DNA of 64,000 nt from Kroppenstedtia sanguinis. GTDB taxonomy: Bacteria > Bacillota > Bacilli > Thermoactinomycetales > DSM-45169. Positions 24,574-32,768 of the stretch are shown one piece after another. Both the position numbers and the translations under genes were made by a program. Numbering within the stretch: position 1 is the stretch's first letter; each line of letters begins with the position of its first letter. Under the pieces are notes generated by a model that saw nothing but the letters and a program-made list of their open reading frames with translations, searched no databases and was not told where the DNA came from. Location: positions 1-64,000 of the forward strand of contig NZ_JBNPXF010000010.1 of NCBI RefSeq assembly GCF_050433445.1, written 5' to 3'.

Positions 24574-25085
24574 AAATGATCGGTGCTTGTATGATCCTCC
24601 TGTCCACCACGACCTTCGGCTTTCGACAGGCTCGGGCCTATGCGGAACGACCTCGGCAAATCCGGCAAATGCGAGGGGCGCTCTCCCTGATGCGGACGGA
24701 AATCTCCTTTGGATCTAGACGGTTGGACCAGATTTGTGAACAGATTGGTCACCGGGAAAAGGAGCCGGTCCGAAGTTTGTATGCCCGCTGCGCACACTAT
24801 CTCAGGGAGATGGATGGGGTTTCCGCCTTTGAGTGTTGGAAACGGGCGGTGGAAGAGACTTGGCCTGCCACTGAACTGAAACAGTCGGAGAAGGAAGTGA
24901 TTACAGACTTTGGAAAAACTTTGGGAATCTCCGATCGAGAGGACCAATTGGCCCATCTGGCTCGGACACAGACGCACTTGGAAGTGGAGGAAGGCCGGGC
25001 GCGGGAAGAGCAGGAGCGTTACGAGAAGATGTGCAAAAGCCTGGGCATCCTGGGGGGAGCACTGATCGTGATCCTGATTTATTGA
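24567..25085 (+). CDS. spoIIIAB: Stage III sporulation protein AB
   Basis: The 172-residue membrane protein is related to GspF-type inner-membrane platform proteins. It has a short N-terminal hydrophobic segment, a helical cytoplasmic domain and a C-terminal membrane span (GILGGALIVILIY). Recognisable features are FRQARAYAERPRQIRQMRGAL and the conserved EKEVITDFGKTLG. It starts inside the spoIIIAA end (ATG 24567) and is translationally coupled to it. It is required for the channel that links mother cell and forespore. Confidence 0.93.
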   Translation: MLKMIGACMILLSTTTFGFRQARAYAERPRQIRQMRGALSLMRTEISFGSRRLDQICEQIGHREKEPVRSLYARCAHYLREMDGVSAFECWKRAVEETWPATELKQSEKEVITDFGKTLGISDREDQLAHLARTQTHLEVEEGRAREEQERYEKMCKSLGILGGALIVILIY

Positions 25086-25103
25086 AGGCGGGGGGAGAAA
25101 CCG

Positions 25104-25307
25104 ATGCCTTATAACGTCGACGCCATCTTTCAAATCGCAGGCATAGGCATTGTCGTGGCTATGTTGCACACGGTCTTGAAACAGATGGGAAAAGAGGAAT
25201 ATGCCCAGTGGGTTACGTTGATCGGTTTTATCGTCGTATTGTTCATGGTGGTGGTGTTGGTAGACGATTTGTTTCAAACCATCAAAAACGTGTTTCTATT
25301 CTCATAG
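25104..25307 (+). CDS. spoIIIAC: Stage III sporulation protein AC
   Basis: The 67-residue membrane protein has two hydrophobic helices, typical of SpoIIIAC (DAIFQIAGIGIVVAML, then a second helix after the KQMGKEEYAQW loop). It is a small channel subunit of the mother-cell membrane complex. The ribosome site GGCGGGGGGAGAAACCG precedes ATG 25104. Confidence 0.95.
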   Translation: MPYNVDAIFQIAGIGIVVAMLHTVLKQMGKEEYAQWVTLIGFIVVLFMVVVLVDDLFQTIKNVFLFS

Positions 25308-25325
25308 CAGCGGGGGGCGATCCAC

Positions 25326-25715
25326 TTGGAAATGATCCAGGTGGTGGGCCTTGGATTGATCGCCACCTTCTTGATCCTAGTCATCAAAGAGCAGAAACCG
25401 GTGTTCGCCTTCCTGTTGGCCACTTTTACCGGTGTGGTGATCTTCCTCAGCCTGATCGACAAAATTGCTGATGTTCTTGGGATTCTGACCCAACTAGCTG
25501 AAAAAGCCCGGGTAAACTCCATGTTCTTGGAAACTGTTTTGAAAATTATCGGCATTGCATATATCGCAGAATTTGGGGCGCAAGTGACCCGAGATGCGGG
25601 TCAGGGCTCTATCGCCTCCAAAATCGAGTTGGCTGGAAAAATTTTAATCATGGTGATGGCGATCCCCATTATCACGATGATGATCGAAACTGTAGTGCAA
25701 ATACTTCCTTCATGA
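25326..25715 (+). CDS. spoIIIAD: Stage III sporulation protein AD
   Basis: The 129-residue membrane protein has four predicted helices and is related in fold to SpoIIIAC. The EFGAQVTRDAGQGSIASKIELAGK segment near residues 80-105 is characteristic. The start is TTG 25326 behind GCGGGGGGCGATCCAC; ATG 25332 would drop only two residues. Its stop overlaps the spoIIIAE start. Confidence 0.95.
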   Translation: MEMIQVVGLGLIATFLILVIKEQKPVFAFLLATFTGVVIFLSLIDKIADVLGILTQLAEKARVNSMFLETVLKIIGIAYIAEFGAQVTRDAGQGSIASKIELAGKILIMVMAIPIITMMIETVVQILPS

Positions 25716-26914
25716 GGATGGTTTCCATGGGTGTTTGGATCCGCCTGCTCAGCCCGGTGTTCCTTCTGCTTGTCCTGTTCCCTCCTCCTGTTGCGATGGC
25801 AGAGGAAGGGGGAGGGGTGGAGGACAGGGTGGTTCGAACTCAGCTGGATCAACTTGATACCGAGGAGTTGGAATCTTTCTGGGAGGAGCTGAGGAGGGAA
25901 TACGGTCGTTATTTCCCCGGAGATCAGCCCCAGGATCTCTTCGATCTGGTGAGTTCCTCCGGCAAAGGGGCTACGGATTGGAAGGCGTATCTGATCGCTT
26001 TCGGCAAGTATCTGTTTCAGGAAGTTCTTTATAACGGCAAGCTGTTGGGGACGATTATGGTACTCACCGTATTCAGCATGATTTTGCGAACGTTGCAGTC
26101 TGCATTTGAGCGGAACCAAGTGAGCCAGATCGCCTATGCTATCGCTTTTATGGTGATCATCATTCTGGCAATGGACAGTTTCACTGTAGCGGTGGAGGCC
26201 GCTCAAACGGCGATCTCCCACATGATCCATATCATGATGGCTTTGGTGCCGTTGATCTTGACATTATTGGCTTCCATGGGAAACCTGGGTGCAGTCGGGA
26301 TGTTTCATCCGATGGTCGTCCTCATGATCCACCTCATCGGAACCCTGATCCACGCGGTCGTATTCCCCATCCTCTTTTTCTCGGCCATTCTGAGTATTGT
26401 CAGTTGCCTGTCCGAGAAGTACAAGGTAAACCAATTGGCAGGATTGTTGAGAAAAGTGAGTGTGGGGATTCTGGGAAGCTTGTTGACCATTTTTTTGGGA
26501 ATCATTTCGGTGCAGGGAGCTACCGCGGCGGTAGCAGACGGTGTGACCGTTCGGACCGCCAAATATGTCACCGGCAACTTCGTTCCGGTGGTGGGCCGCC
26601 TATTTTCTGACGCTGCAGACACCGTGGTGGGCGCCTCTCTGTTGGTGAAAAACTCCATCGGTTTGGTAGGTGTGATTCTCCTCCTACTGATCATCGCGTT
26701 TCCGGCTTTGAAAATCCTTTCCCTGGCTCTGGTGTACAGTTTCTCTGCAGCTGTCATGCAACCACTTGGAAATAGCCCGATCATCGAATGTCTCAGCATC
26801 ATATCCAAGACTTTGCTCTATATTTTCGCCGCCTTGGCTACTGTGGGGATGATGTTTTTCCTGGCGATCACCATCATAGTAGCTTCTGGCAATATCTCGG
26901 TGATGATCCGGTAG
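25712..26914 (+). CDS. spoIIIAE: Stage III sporulation protein AE
   Basis: The 400-residue protein is the largest membrane component of the SpoIIIA complex. It has a cleavable-looking N-terminal signal (about 5-30, ending VAMA), an extracytoplasmic acidic region and about eight transmembrane helices. The start ATG 25712 overlaps the spoIIIAD stop; ATG 25727 is a possible alternative with GAGGATGG before it. It is needed for sigma-G activity in the engulfed forespore. A very short gap leads to spoIIIAF. Confidence 0.95.
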   Translation: MRMVSMGVWIRLLSPVFLLLVLFPPPVAMAEEGGGVEDRVVRTQLDQLDTEELESFWEELRREYGRYFPGDQPQDLFDLVSSSGKGATDWKAYLIAFGKYLFQEVLYNGKLLGTIMVLTVFSMILRTLQSAFERNQVSQIAYAIAFMVIIILAMDSFTVAVEAAQTAISHMIHIMMALVPLILTLLASMGNLGAVGMFHPMVVLMIHLIGTLIHAVVFPILFFSAILSIVSCLSEKYKVNQLAGLLRKVSVGILGSLLTIFLGIISVQGATAAVADGVTVRTAKYVTGNFVPVVGRLFSDAADTVVGASLLVKNSIGLVGVILLLLIIAFPALKILSLALVYSFSAAVMQPLGNSPIIECLSIISKTLLYIFAALATVGMMFFLAITIIVASGNISVMIR

Positions 26915-26922
26915 GTGATACC

Positions 26923-27591
26923 ATGATCGAACTGTTGAGCGGTTGGCTGAAACAAATCGTGGTCCTAGTTTTGCTCGCTGTCTTTATGGATCTCCTTCTG
27001 CCCAACAATTCCATGGACAGATATGTCAAGTTGGTCATGGGACTGTTGATCATTTTGGCCATGATTTCTCCGATCTTCCAATGGATTCGTCAAGATTTGG
27101 ATCTAACCCAACTGACTTTGGATACGGCCCAGACGGAGGAAAAAAAACTTCCCTCTCTGTCCGGGATTCAACAGGAAAGCAAACGTTTGACTCGGACGCA
27201 AGACCGATTGGTGCGAGAGGAAGCCCAGCGGCGCCTGGAGCAGACGATTACAACAGAGGTGGAGCAACGCTTCCGGGTAAAAGTAGATCAAATCCGGGTT
27301 CAGACCGAGGCAGAGGCAAAAAAAGTCGGGATCTCCCAAGTGTCACTCACGGTGCATCCGGCTGAAAAGGAAGCGAAGGAGGAAATCTCCCCTGTCCAAC
27401 AGGTGGAAGAAGTCAAACCTGTGAGGATTGATGGAGGCGGGGAGAGGAAGCGTGGAGGTGTGGAGAAGGAAAATTCCTCTTCCACACAGAGCGTGTGGGA
27501 GAAGAAAATCACCCGCTACCTGGCGAAAACACTCCAACTCCAGGATAGACAAGTACACGTGGAAGTTCTTCAGGGGAATCAGGGGAGGTGA
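26923..27591 (+). CDS. spoIIIAF: Stage III sporulation protein AF
   Basis: The 222-residue protein has two N-terminal membrane helices (about 8-27 and 33-53), followed by a soluble domain with ring-building-motif-like features. The start is ATG 26923. The longer frame to 26788 runs through spoIIIAE and is rejected. A low-complexity charged stretch (EEVKPVRIDGGGERKRGG) precedes the C-terminus. The gene lies in the expected operon position between AE and AG. Confidence 0.92.
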   Translation: MIELLSGWLKQIVVLVLLAVFMDLLLPNNSMDRYVKLVMGLLIILAMISPIFQWIRQDLDLTQLTLDTAQTEEKKLPSLSGIQQESKRLTRTQDRLVREEAQRRLEQTITTEVEQRFRVKVDQIRVQTEAEAKKVGISQVSLTVHPAEKEAKEEISPVQQVEEVKPVRIDGGGERKRGGVEKENSSSTQSVWEKKITRYLAKTLQLQDRQVHVEVLQGNQGR

Positions 27592-27597
27592 TCGATC

Positions 27598-28227
27598 GTG
27601 TTAAAGCAACTCCTGGATCGAGTGGAAAAATCCCTTGGAGACGGGGGAAACGGTGGAAAACGGGTGAGTGTCTTTCGTTGGTTGATCCTCATCGGGTGTT
27701 TCGGGGCGGCTCTCATGATCCTTTCATCTTTCTTCTCGGTTCGTGAAGAGGCGGGTTTGCCTGAAACCCCAACTTTGAAGAAGAGGGAGTCCAAAGAAGT
27801 CTGGAACAAAGAGGAAAAAAATATGACGATCAAAGATTATGAATCTCTCTATGAAGCGCGTTTGACCGAGGTATTGAGCAAAATTGTAGGCATCGATGAC
27901 GTGGCGGTGATGGTGAACCTGGATTCCTCGGAAGAGACCGTGGTGGAGAAAGATGTTCGCAGATCCAATCAAGTGACAGATGAACAAGATCAAAAAGGGG
28001 GGACCCGGAAAAGTAATCAGGAAAATTCCGATGCAAAGGTGGTGTTGCGGAGAAACGGGGATGGGGAACAACCGATTGTGCTCAAGAAGTTGAAACCCGA
28101 GGTGAGAGGGGTGCTGGTGGTGGCCAGAGGTGCAGAAAATTTGAAAGTCAAAGCGGCTATGATCGAAGCGATCCAACGGGTGCTGGACGTTCCGATGCAT
28201 CGCATATCCGTAATGCCCAAAGGATGA
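27598..28227 (+). CDS. spoIIIAG: Stage III sporulation protein AG
   Basis: SpoIIIAG forms a large ring in the intermembrane space around the forespore. The 209-residue protein has a single N-terminal membrane span (about 25-45) and a ring-building domain with a long inserted charged region (DEQDQKGGTRKSNQ). The C-terminal RGVLVVARGAENLKVKAAMIEAIQRVL is strongly conserved in the family. The start is GTG 27598 after AGGGGAGGTGATCGATC. Confidence 0.95.
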   Translation: MLKQLLDRVEKSLGDGGNGGKRVSVFRWLILIGCFGAALMILSSFFSVREEAGLPETPTLKKRESKEVWNKEEKNMTIKDYESLYEARLTEVLSKIVGIDDVAVMVNLDSSEETVVEKDVRRSNQVTDEQDQKGGTRKSNQENSDAKVVLRRNGDGEQPIVLKKLKPEVRGVLVVARGAENLKVKAAMIEAIQRVLDVPMHRISVMPKG

Positions 28228-28240
28228 GGAGGGGAACGGG

Positions 28241-28855
28241 ATGAATATGAACAAACAGACGGTCTGGCTGGTGACGATGCTGACATTGATGGTGGTTTTG
28301 TCCGCCTACTATATTGTGACAGGGCCGGTGGAACCGGCAGTGGATCAGACGGTATCGGAGGAGTCGGGGGATATTCAGGTAGAGACACAGGAGAAAGATG
28401 ACGGGGATAAGAAAGATCATGAAGACAAGACAGATGACGGGAACAAGATCAAAGAGAAAGAAGAGAAGAAAACTGAGGATCAGTCGGCTTCAGCCAAGTC
28501 TGACAACGATTACTTTGTGGGCTATCAACTTCAGCGAAGTTCTCTTCGCTCTAAGATGACAGAGGAATATATGAAGGTGCTGACAGATCCCAAAGCATCC
28601 AAGAGTTCGTTGAAAGAGGCTCAAAGTAAGATTGACGAACTGATGAAAGTGGACAAATCAGAATCGGTTATGGAAGACTTAATCCGTGAAGAAGGGTTTC
28701 GTGATGCGGTGGTGATCACCAACGATGATCACTTTGTCGATGTGATCGTTCAAAGTGAGAAACTGAGCAAAAAACAGGTGGTCAAACTGATTGGGATGGT
28801 GAAAAAACAGTTGGGAGTTCCTGCCACGCAAGTTTCCATTGCACATCGGGGCTGA
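28241..28855 (+). CDS. spoIIIAH: Stage III sporulation protein AH
   Basis: SpoIIIAH binds SpoIIQ across the intermembrane space, joining mother-cell and forespore membranes during and after engulfment. The 204-residue protein has a single N-terminal span (about 5-27), an acidic low-complexity linker (DDGDKKDHEDKTDDG) and a YscJ/FliF-like ring domain from about residue 95. RBS GGAGGGGAACGGG precedes ATG 28241. spoIIQ itself is not in the window. It closes the operon, with a terminator directly after. Confidence 0.95.
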   Translation: MNMNKQTVWLVTMLTLMVVLSAYYIVTGPVEPAVDQTVSEESGDIQVETQEKDDGDKKDHEDKTDDGNKIKEKEEKKTEDQSASAKSDNDYFVGYQLQRSSLRSKMTEEYMKVLTDPKASKSSLKEAQSKIDELMKVDKSESVMEDLIREEGFRDAVVITNDDHFVDVIVQSEKLSKKQVVKLIGMVKKQLGVPATQVSIAHRG

Positions 28856-28859
28856 AGGA

Positions 28860-28886
28860 AAACCCTCCGTGGGAGGGTTCTTTTCT
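28860..28886 (+). terminator. spoIIIA operon terminator
   Basis: AACCCTCC (28860-28867) pairs with GGAGGGTT (28871-28878), followed by CTTTTCTTG. Confidence 0.8.
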
Positions 28887-29019
28887 TGCAATCAGGAGAG
28901 TTTTCGACCTGAGCCGGATGACAAGATTGATTCCGTGGAATCTAAAACGTACAATGAACATAGTGCAAAAGATAGTGGCAAAAGTGAAATATTCGGGGGG
29001 AGGGAAACCTCGTTTTCGG

Positions 29020-29047
29020 TTGTGCCGTACTGATGAATTGATATAAA
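29020..29047 (+). promoter_or_regulatory. Promoter candidate for the acc operon
   Basis: TTGTGC (29020-29025) and TATAAA (29042-29047) are separated by 16 bp, about 95 bp before accB. No FapR-type operator is evident. Confidence 0.4.
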
Positions 29048-29141
29048 ATCATACGGGTGGCAGGGGAGTTCGCTGACCTAGCTTGATGGTGTGTGGCAAT
29101 GAACTCTCTTTATTCAGGAATTAAGGAGGAGTGATTGGACT

Positions 29142-29654
29142 GTGCCGATGAAGATGCATGAATTGCGGGAACTGATCCGGCTGGTAGATAAGTCTAAAAT
29201 CGAAGAGTTTGAACTGGAGAATGACGGAACCAAAGTATTGATCAAGAAAGCGCTGCCGGAGAGGCAAGAGGTCGTTGCGGACTCTCCTAGCCTCCAGGTG
29301 CAACCTGCGGAGCCAGAGTCAGGAAACCGGGCGGAAGCCGCCCCCGTTGTTTCGGCTACGGAAGGGACTTCTCCTCAGCAGGCGCCTGCGGCCACCAAGG
29401 AAGAAGAGGAAAATTTGCATAAGATCGTCTCTCCGATGGTCGGGACTTTTTATCGCGCTCCTTCACCCGATGCGGCCCCTTATGTTAAGGATGGAAGCCA
29501 GGTGGATGAGAAGACGGTGGTCTGCATCGTGGAAGCGATGAAATTGATGAACGAAATTGAGGCTGAAGTACGGGGCGAGATCGTTAAAGTACTCGTGAAG
29601 AACGGACAACTGGTCGAATACGGTCAGCCGCTGTTTCTGGTTAAAGCCGACTAA
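29142..29654 (+). CDS. accB: Biotin carboxyl carrier protein of acetyl-CoA carboxylase
   Basis: AccB carries the biotin that shuttles carboxylate in fatty-acid synthesis. The 170-residue protein has an N-terminal MKMHELRELIRLVDKS segment, a proline/alanine-rich linker (about 45-85) and a biotinyl domain. The biotinylation site EAMKLMNE places the lysine at about residue 134. The start is read as GTG 29142, eleven bases after AAGGAGGA; ATG 29148 or 29154 are close alternatives. It is followed at 18 bp by accC. Confidence 0.95.
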   Translation: MPMKMHELRELIRLVDKSKIEEFELENDGTKVLIKKALPERQEVVADSPSLQVQPAEPESGNRAEAAPVVSATEGTSPQQAPAATKEEEENLHKIVSPMVGTFYRAPSPDAAPYVKDGSQVDEKTVVCIVEAMKLMNEIEAEVRGEIVKVLVKNGQLVEYGQPLFLVKAD

Positions 29655-29672
29655 ACAGCGGAGGAGGAGAGA

Positions 29673-31025
29673 ATGATGTTTAACAAAGTGCTGGTGGCCA
29701 ATCGGGGAGAGATCGCCGTTCGCGTGATTCGGGCTTGTCGCGAATTGGGGATCAAGACCGTGGCTGTCTATTCCGAAGCGGACTGGGATGCGCTTCATGT
29801 CACTCTGGCAGATGAAGCCTACTGTATCGGGCCGGCGGCATCCAAAGATAGCTATCTGAATATGACCAACCTGATGAGTGTGGCTACACTGGTCGAAGTG
29901 GATGCGATTCATCCCGGATACGGTTTCCTGGCGGAAAATGCCGATTTTGCTGAGTTATGTGCAGCTTGCAATATCACCTTTATCGGTCCGGATCCGCAAG
30001 CTATTGTCAAAATGGGGGATAAAACGACGGCCAGGGAAACAATGAAAGTAGCAGGTGTTCCTGTGGTTCCCGGAACCGAAGGTGTGATCGAAGATTTGGA
30101 GACTGCCATGGAGACGGCCCAGGAGATCGGTTATCCCGTCATTGTGAAGGCGACAGCTGGCGGTGGCGGCAAGGGGATGCGGGTTGTACATACAGAGGAG
30201 GAGCTGAAGCGGGCGATTCAGACGGCGCAACAAGAGGCGGAGATCAATTTTGGGAACTCTGGCGTCTATCTGGAGAAGTTTCTCGTGGAGCCCCGGCATA
30301 TCGAAATCCAGGTAATGGCGGATTCCTATGGAAACACCGTCTACCTGGGAGAACGGGACTGCTCCATTCAACGCCGGTATCAGAAGCTGGTGGAAGAAGC
30401 CCCTTCTCCGGCGCTGGATTCCACCTTGCGGGAAAAAATGGGACAGGCAGCCGTGGCGGCTGCGCAAGCCGTCAACTACTCCGGAGCGGGAACGGTGGAG
30501 TTTCTCCTCGATAAAGAAGGAAACTTCTATTTTATGGAGATGAATACCCGAATCCAAGTGGAACACCCGGTGACTGAACTGGTGACGGGGATCGACTTGG
30601 TGAAAGAACAGATCCGGGTAGCGGCAGGATCCCCTCTTTCCGTGGAACAGGAAAAGATCGTGATCGATGGCTGGGCCATCGAATGTCGAATCAATGCGGA
30701 AGACCCGGATCGAAACTTCATGCCTTCGCCGGGAACGATTCAATTCTACCTGCCACCGGGTGGAACCGGCGTTCGTGTGGACAGTGGTGTCTACCCCGGC
30801 TATTCGATCCCTCCCTTCTACGACTCCATGGTGGCCAAACTGATCGTATGGGGGAAAGACCGGGAGGAAGCCATTCTGCGAATGGAAAGAGCTTTGGAGG
30901 AATTCGCTATCGACGGCGTCCGCACGACAATTCCATTTCATTTAAAACTGTTGAACAACCCGAAGTTTCAGCAGGGAGATTTCCATATCCAATTTCTTGA
31001 AAAAAATGATTTGGAGGAGAGCTGA
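29673..31025 (+). CDS. accC: Biotin carboxylase subunit of acetyl-CoA carboxylase
   Basis: AccC carboxylates the biotin of AccB using ATP and bicarbonate. The 450-residue ATP-grasp protein shows KVLVANRGEIAVRVIRACRE, HPGYGFLAEN, the glycine-rich GGGGKGM loop, the ERDCSIQRR segment and MEMNTRIQVEHPVTE. The ribosome site CGGAGGAGGAGA precedes ATG 29673. accA and accD are not in this window, so the carboxyltransferase must be encoded elsewhere. Confidence 0.97.
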   Translation: MMFNKVLVANRGEIAVRVIRACRELGIKTVAVYSEADWDALHVTLADEAYCIGPAASKDSYLNMTNLMSVATLVEVDAIHPGYGFLAENADFAELCAACNITFIGPDPQAIVKMGDKTTARETMKVAGVPVVPGTEGVIEDLETAMETAQEIGYPVIVKATAGGGGKGMRVVHTEEELKRAIQTAQQEAEINFGNSGVYLEKFLVEPRHIEIQVMADSYGNTVYLGERDCSIQRRYQKLVEEAPSPALDSTLREKMGQAAVAAAQAVNYSGAGTVEFLLDKEGNFYFMEMNTRIQVEHPVTELVTGIDLVKEQIRVAAGSPLSVEQEKIVIDGWAIECRINAEDPDRNFMPSPGTIQFYLPPGGTGVRVDSGVYPGYSIPPFYDSMVAKLIVWGKDREEAILRMERALEEFAIDGVRTTIPFHLKLLNNPKFQQGDFHIQFLEKNDLEES

Positions 31026-31026
31026 C

Positions 31027-31443
31027 ATGGAGAATGAGCAGCATCCGTATAGTGAAGCGAAGAGCACCGAACTGGGCAAGGTGGAGATCGCTCCAGAAGT
31101 ACTGCAGATTATTGGGGGATTGGCAGCCCTGCAGGTGAATGGAGTGGCGGGAACGAGCGGGGGAGTTGTCTCCGACATCACTCAATTTTTAAGGAAGAAG
31201 AACCCGAGACAGGGGATCAAGGTGGAGCTGGAAGATGAAGTGCGGATCACAGTTTCCATCATTGTTTCCTATGGATTCCACATTCCCGATGTGGGACGAG
31301 AAGTACAGGAACAGGTCAAACACGCAGTGGAGTCGATGACGGGGCTTCAAGTGTCTCAGGTATCGGTTCGCGTAGTTGAAGTCAGATTCGGAGGAGAAGA
31401 AACTGCCGCAGATGATCAGGAGGCATCACAACGGGTGAAATAA
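31027..31443 (+). CDS. yqhY: Asp23/Gls24 family protein YqhY
   Basis: This 138-residue cytoplasmic Asp23/Gls24-type protein is the usual companion of accBC in Bacillota. In B. subtilis its loss upsets acetyl-CoA carboxylase activity, so a role in adjusting ACC is inferred. Family blocks are GKVEIAPEVLQIIGGLAALQVNGVAGTSGG, with the later VSIIVSYGFHIPDV and SQVSVRVVEV. The start is ATG 31027 after GGAGGAGAGCTGAC, immediately after the accC stop. The C-terminus is acidic. AmaP, its likely membrane-anchor partner type, is the next gene. Confidence 0.9.
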   Translation: MENEQHPYSEAKSTELGKVEIAPEVLQIIGGLAALQVNGVAGTSGGVVSDITQFLRKKNPRQGIKVELEDEVRITVSIIVSYGFHIPDVGREVQEQVKHAVESMTGLQVSQVSVRVVEVRFGGEETAADDQEASQRVK

Positions 31444-31474
31444 TCGAATAAGGGACCGAGAGGAGGTACAGGGA

Positions 31475-32038
31475 TTGGGTGCACTGAATCGGCTCCTCTT
31501 ATTTGCATACAGCCTGCTATTCCTGATCATCACATCACTGGGTACCAGCATGGCCTTAAATGTGGGCTTTGGGCAGGAAGAAGTGGTAGGGAACTGGCTG
31601 GATCGGTTCTATCGAACGCCGGAAGCCCGCTGGTTGATTCTAGCCCTGAGTGTGCTGGCCTTAATCTTCAGCCTCCGGCTTCTGTGGGTCTCTCTTCAGA
31701 TCCGAAAAGAAGACCCCGGTATCGATCGTTTGACGGAGTTTGGACATGTACGAATCTCTCTGGAAACCCTGGAAAGCCTTGCGGTCAAGTCTGCCCGCAA
31801 GGTTCAAGGTGTCCGGGATTTAAGTGCCAGGGTCCGGCGGGAGGGAGATCATACCTCCATCGGAATCGGTTTAAAATTGACGGTGGACGGAGACACTCCT
31901 ATTCAAGCCCTGTCGGAACAATTACAGCAATCAGTCAAGACCTACGTTGAAGAGATTGCCGGTGTGGACGTCAGCCAGATCTCTGTTTATATTGCGGATA
32001 CGGTAAAGAAGGAAAGATCCCGGATCCGGGTCGAGTAG
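31475..32038 (+). CDS. amaP: Alkaline shock response membrane anchor protein AmaP
   Basis: AmaP anchors Asp23-family proteins to the membrane. The 187-residue protein has two N-terminal helices (about 5-27 and 50-72) and a C-terminal Asp23-like domain (HVRISLETLESLAVKSARKVQGV, then ISVYIADTV). The start is TTG 31475 after GAGAGGAGGTACAGGGA. It lies directly behind yqhY and before a DUF2273 gene. The trio forms a cell-envelope stress module inserted in the acc-nusB operon. Confidence 0.85.
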   Translation: MGALNRLLLFAYSLLFLIITSLGTSMALNVGFGQEEVVGNWLDRFYRTPEARWLILALSVLALIFSLRLLWVSLQIRKEDPGIDRLTEFGHVRISLETLESLAVKSARKVQGVRDLSARVRREGDHTSIGIGLKLTVDGDTPIQALSEQLQQSVKTYVEEIAGVDVSQISVYIADTVKKERSRIRVE

Positions 32039-32050
32039 GTGGTGGACTGA

Positions 32051-32266
32051 GTGGATCGGATATGGGAGACGTACGGCGGGAGGATCACAGGATTGATCGC
32101 CGGTTTGTTGTTCGGATTCATCTTTCTCTTTGTGGGATTTTGGAAAACCCTGATTTTTGGTTTTTTTGTTCTATCCGGTTATGGTTTCGGACAGTGGATG
32201 GACAGCCGGGGGGAATGGAGGGAAGTCCTGGAGGAGATCGTTCCGGACAAGTGGTTCAGGAAATAG
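32051..32266 (+). CDS. DUF2273 small membrane protein
   Basis: The 71-residue protein has two hydrophobic helices (about 11-30 and 32-48) and a short charged C-terminus. It matches the DUF2273 family that accompanies Asp23/AmaP genes. The GTG start at 32051 lies 12 bp after amaP. It is predicted to be part of the membrane anchor complex. A terminator follows, so the acc-yqhY-amaP transcript may partly end here. Confidence 0.82.
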   Translation: MDRIWETYGGRITGLIAGLLFGFIFLFVGFWKTLIFGFFVLSGYGFGQWMDSRGEWREVLEEIVPDKWFRK

Positions 32267-32272
32267 ATTTGT

Positions 32273-32300
32273 TCCCGGCTTCGGCTGGGACTATTTTTTT
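32273..32300 (+). terminator. Terminator between DUF2273 and nusB
   Basis: TCCCGGC (32273-32279) pairs with GCTGGGA (32284-32290) around a TTCG loop, followed by CTATTTTTTT. nusB lies only 20 bp further on, so readthrough or another promoter is needed. Confidence 0.75.
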
Positions 32301-32321
32301 AAACGGAAAGGTGAGGTTTCC

Positions 32322-32768
32322 ATGTCCAGGCGTATGGCGAGAGAAAAAGCCCTACAAACCCTGTATCAAAATGAGCTCAATCCTGACGGAGTGGAGCGAG
32401 CGATGAACAAGGGAGCTCGGTACCTGCGCGCTGAAGCAGGAGGAGGAGCATCCGACTTCTTTCTCCGCTTGGTCCAGGCCGTGATCCAGAACATGTCCCG
32501 GCTCGACCCGGTGATCCAAGGATATTTGAAAGAGGATTGGACGTTGTCTCGACTCTCCCTTGTGGATCGTTCCATTCTCCGGATGGCGGTATGTGAACTC
32601 CTATATGAAACGGAGATCCCCGAAGGGGCCAGTCTGAATGAAGCGGTGGAGCTGGCCAAAACCTTTAGTACCGAGGAATCGGCCCGGTTTATCAACGGGG
32701 TGTTGGGAAGTGTGGTAAAAAACTTGGATGAGGTTCGGAGAGTGGCAGTCCCCGAGGATCTCACGTGA
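32322..32768 (+). CDS. nusB: Transcription antitermination factor NusB
   Basis: NusB, with NusE (S10), promotes antitermination of rRNA transcription. The 148-residue all-helical protein shows RREKALQ-type start (SRRMAREKALQTLYQ), the VDRSILRMAVCELLY helix and FINGVLGSVV. The start is ATG 32322 after GGAAAGGTGAGGTTTCC. The reading frame extension to 32157 overlaps DUF2273 and is rejected. Its stop overlaps the start of the TsaD-like gene by four bases. Confidence 0.95.
   Translation: MSRRMAREKALQTLYQNELNPDGVERAMNKGARYLRAEAGGGASDFFLRLVQAVIQNMSRLDPVIQGYLKEDWTLSRLSLVDRSILRMAVCELLYETEIPEGASLNEAVELAKTFSTEESARFINGVLGSVVKNLDEVRRVAVPEDLT

Noticed and set aside
29955..30941. 328-codon antisense frame in accC
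   Set aside because: accC is unmistakable. The antisense translation is His/Arg-rich low-quality sequence.
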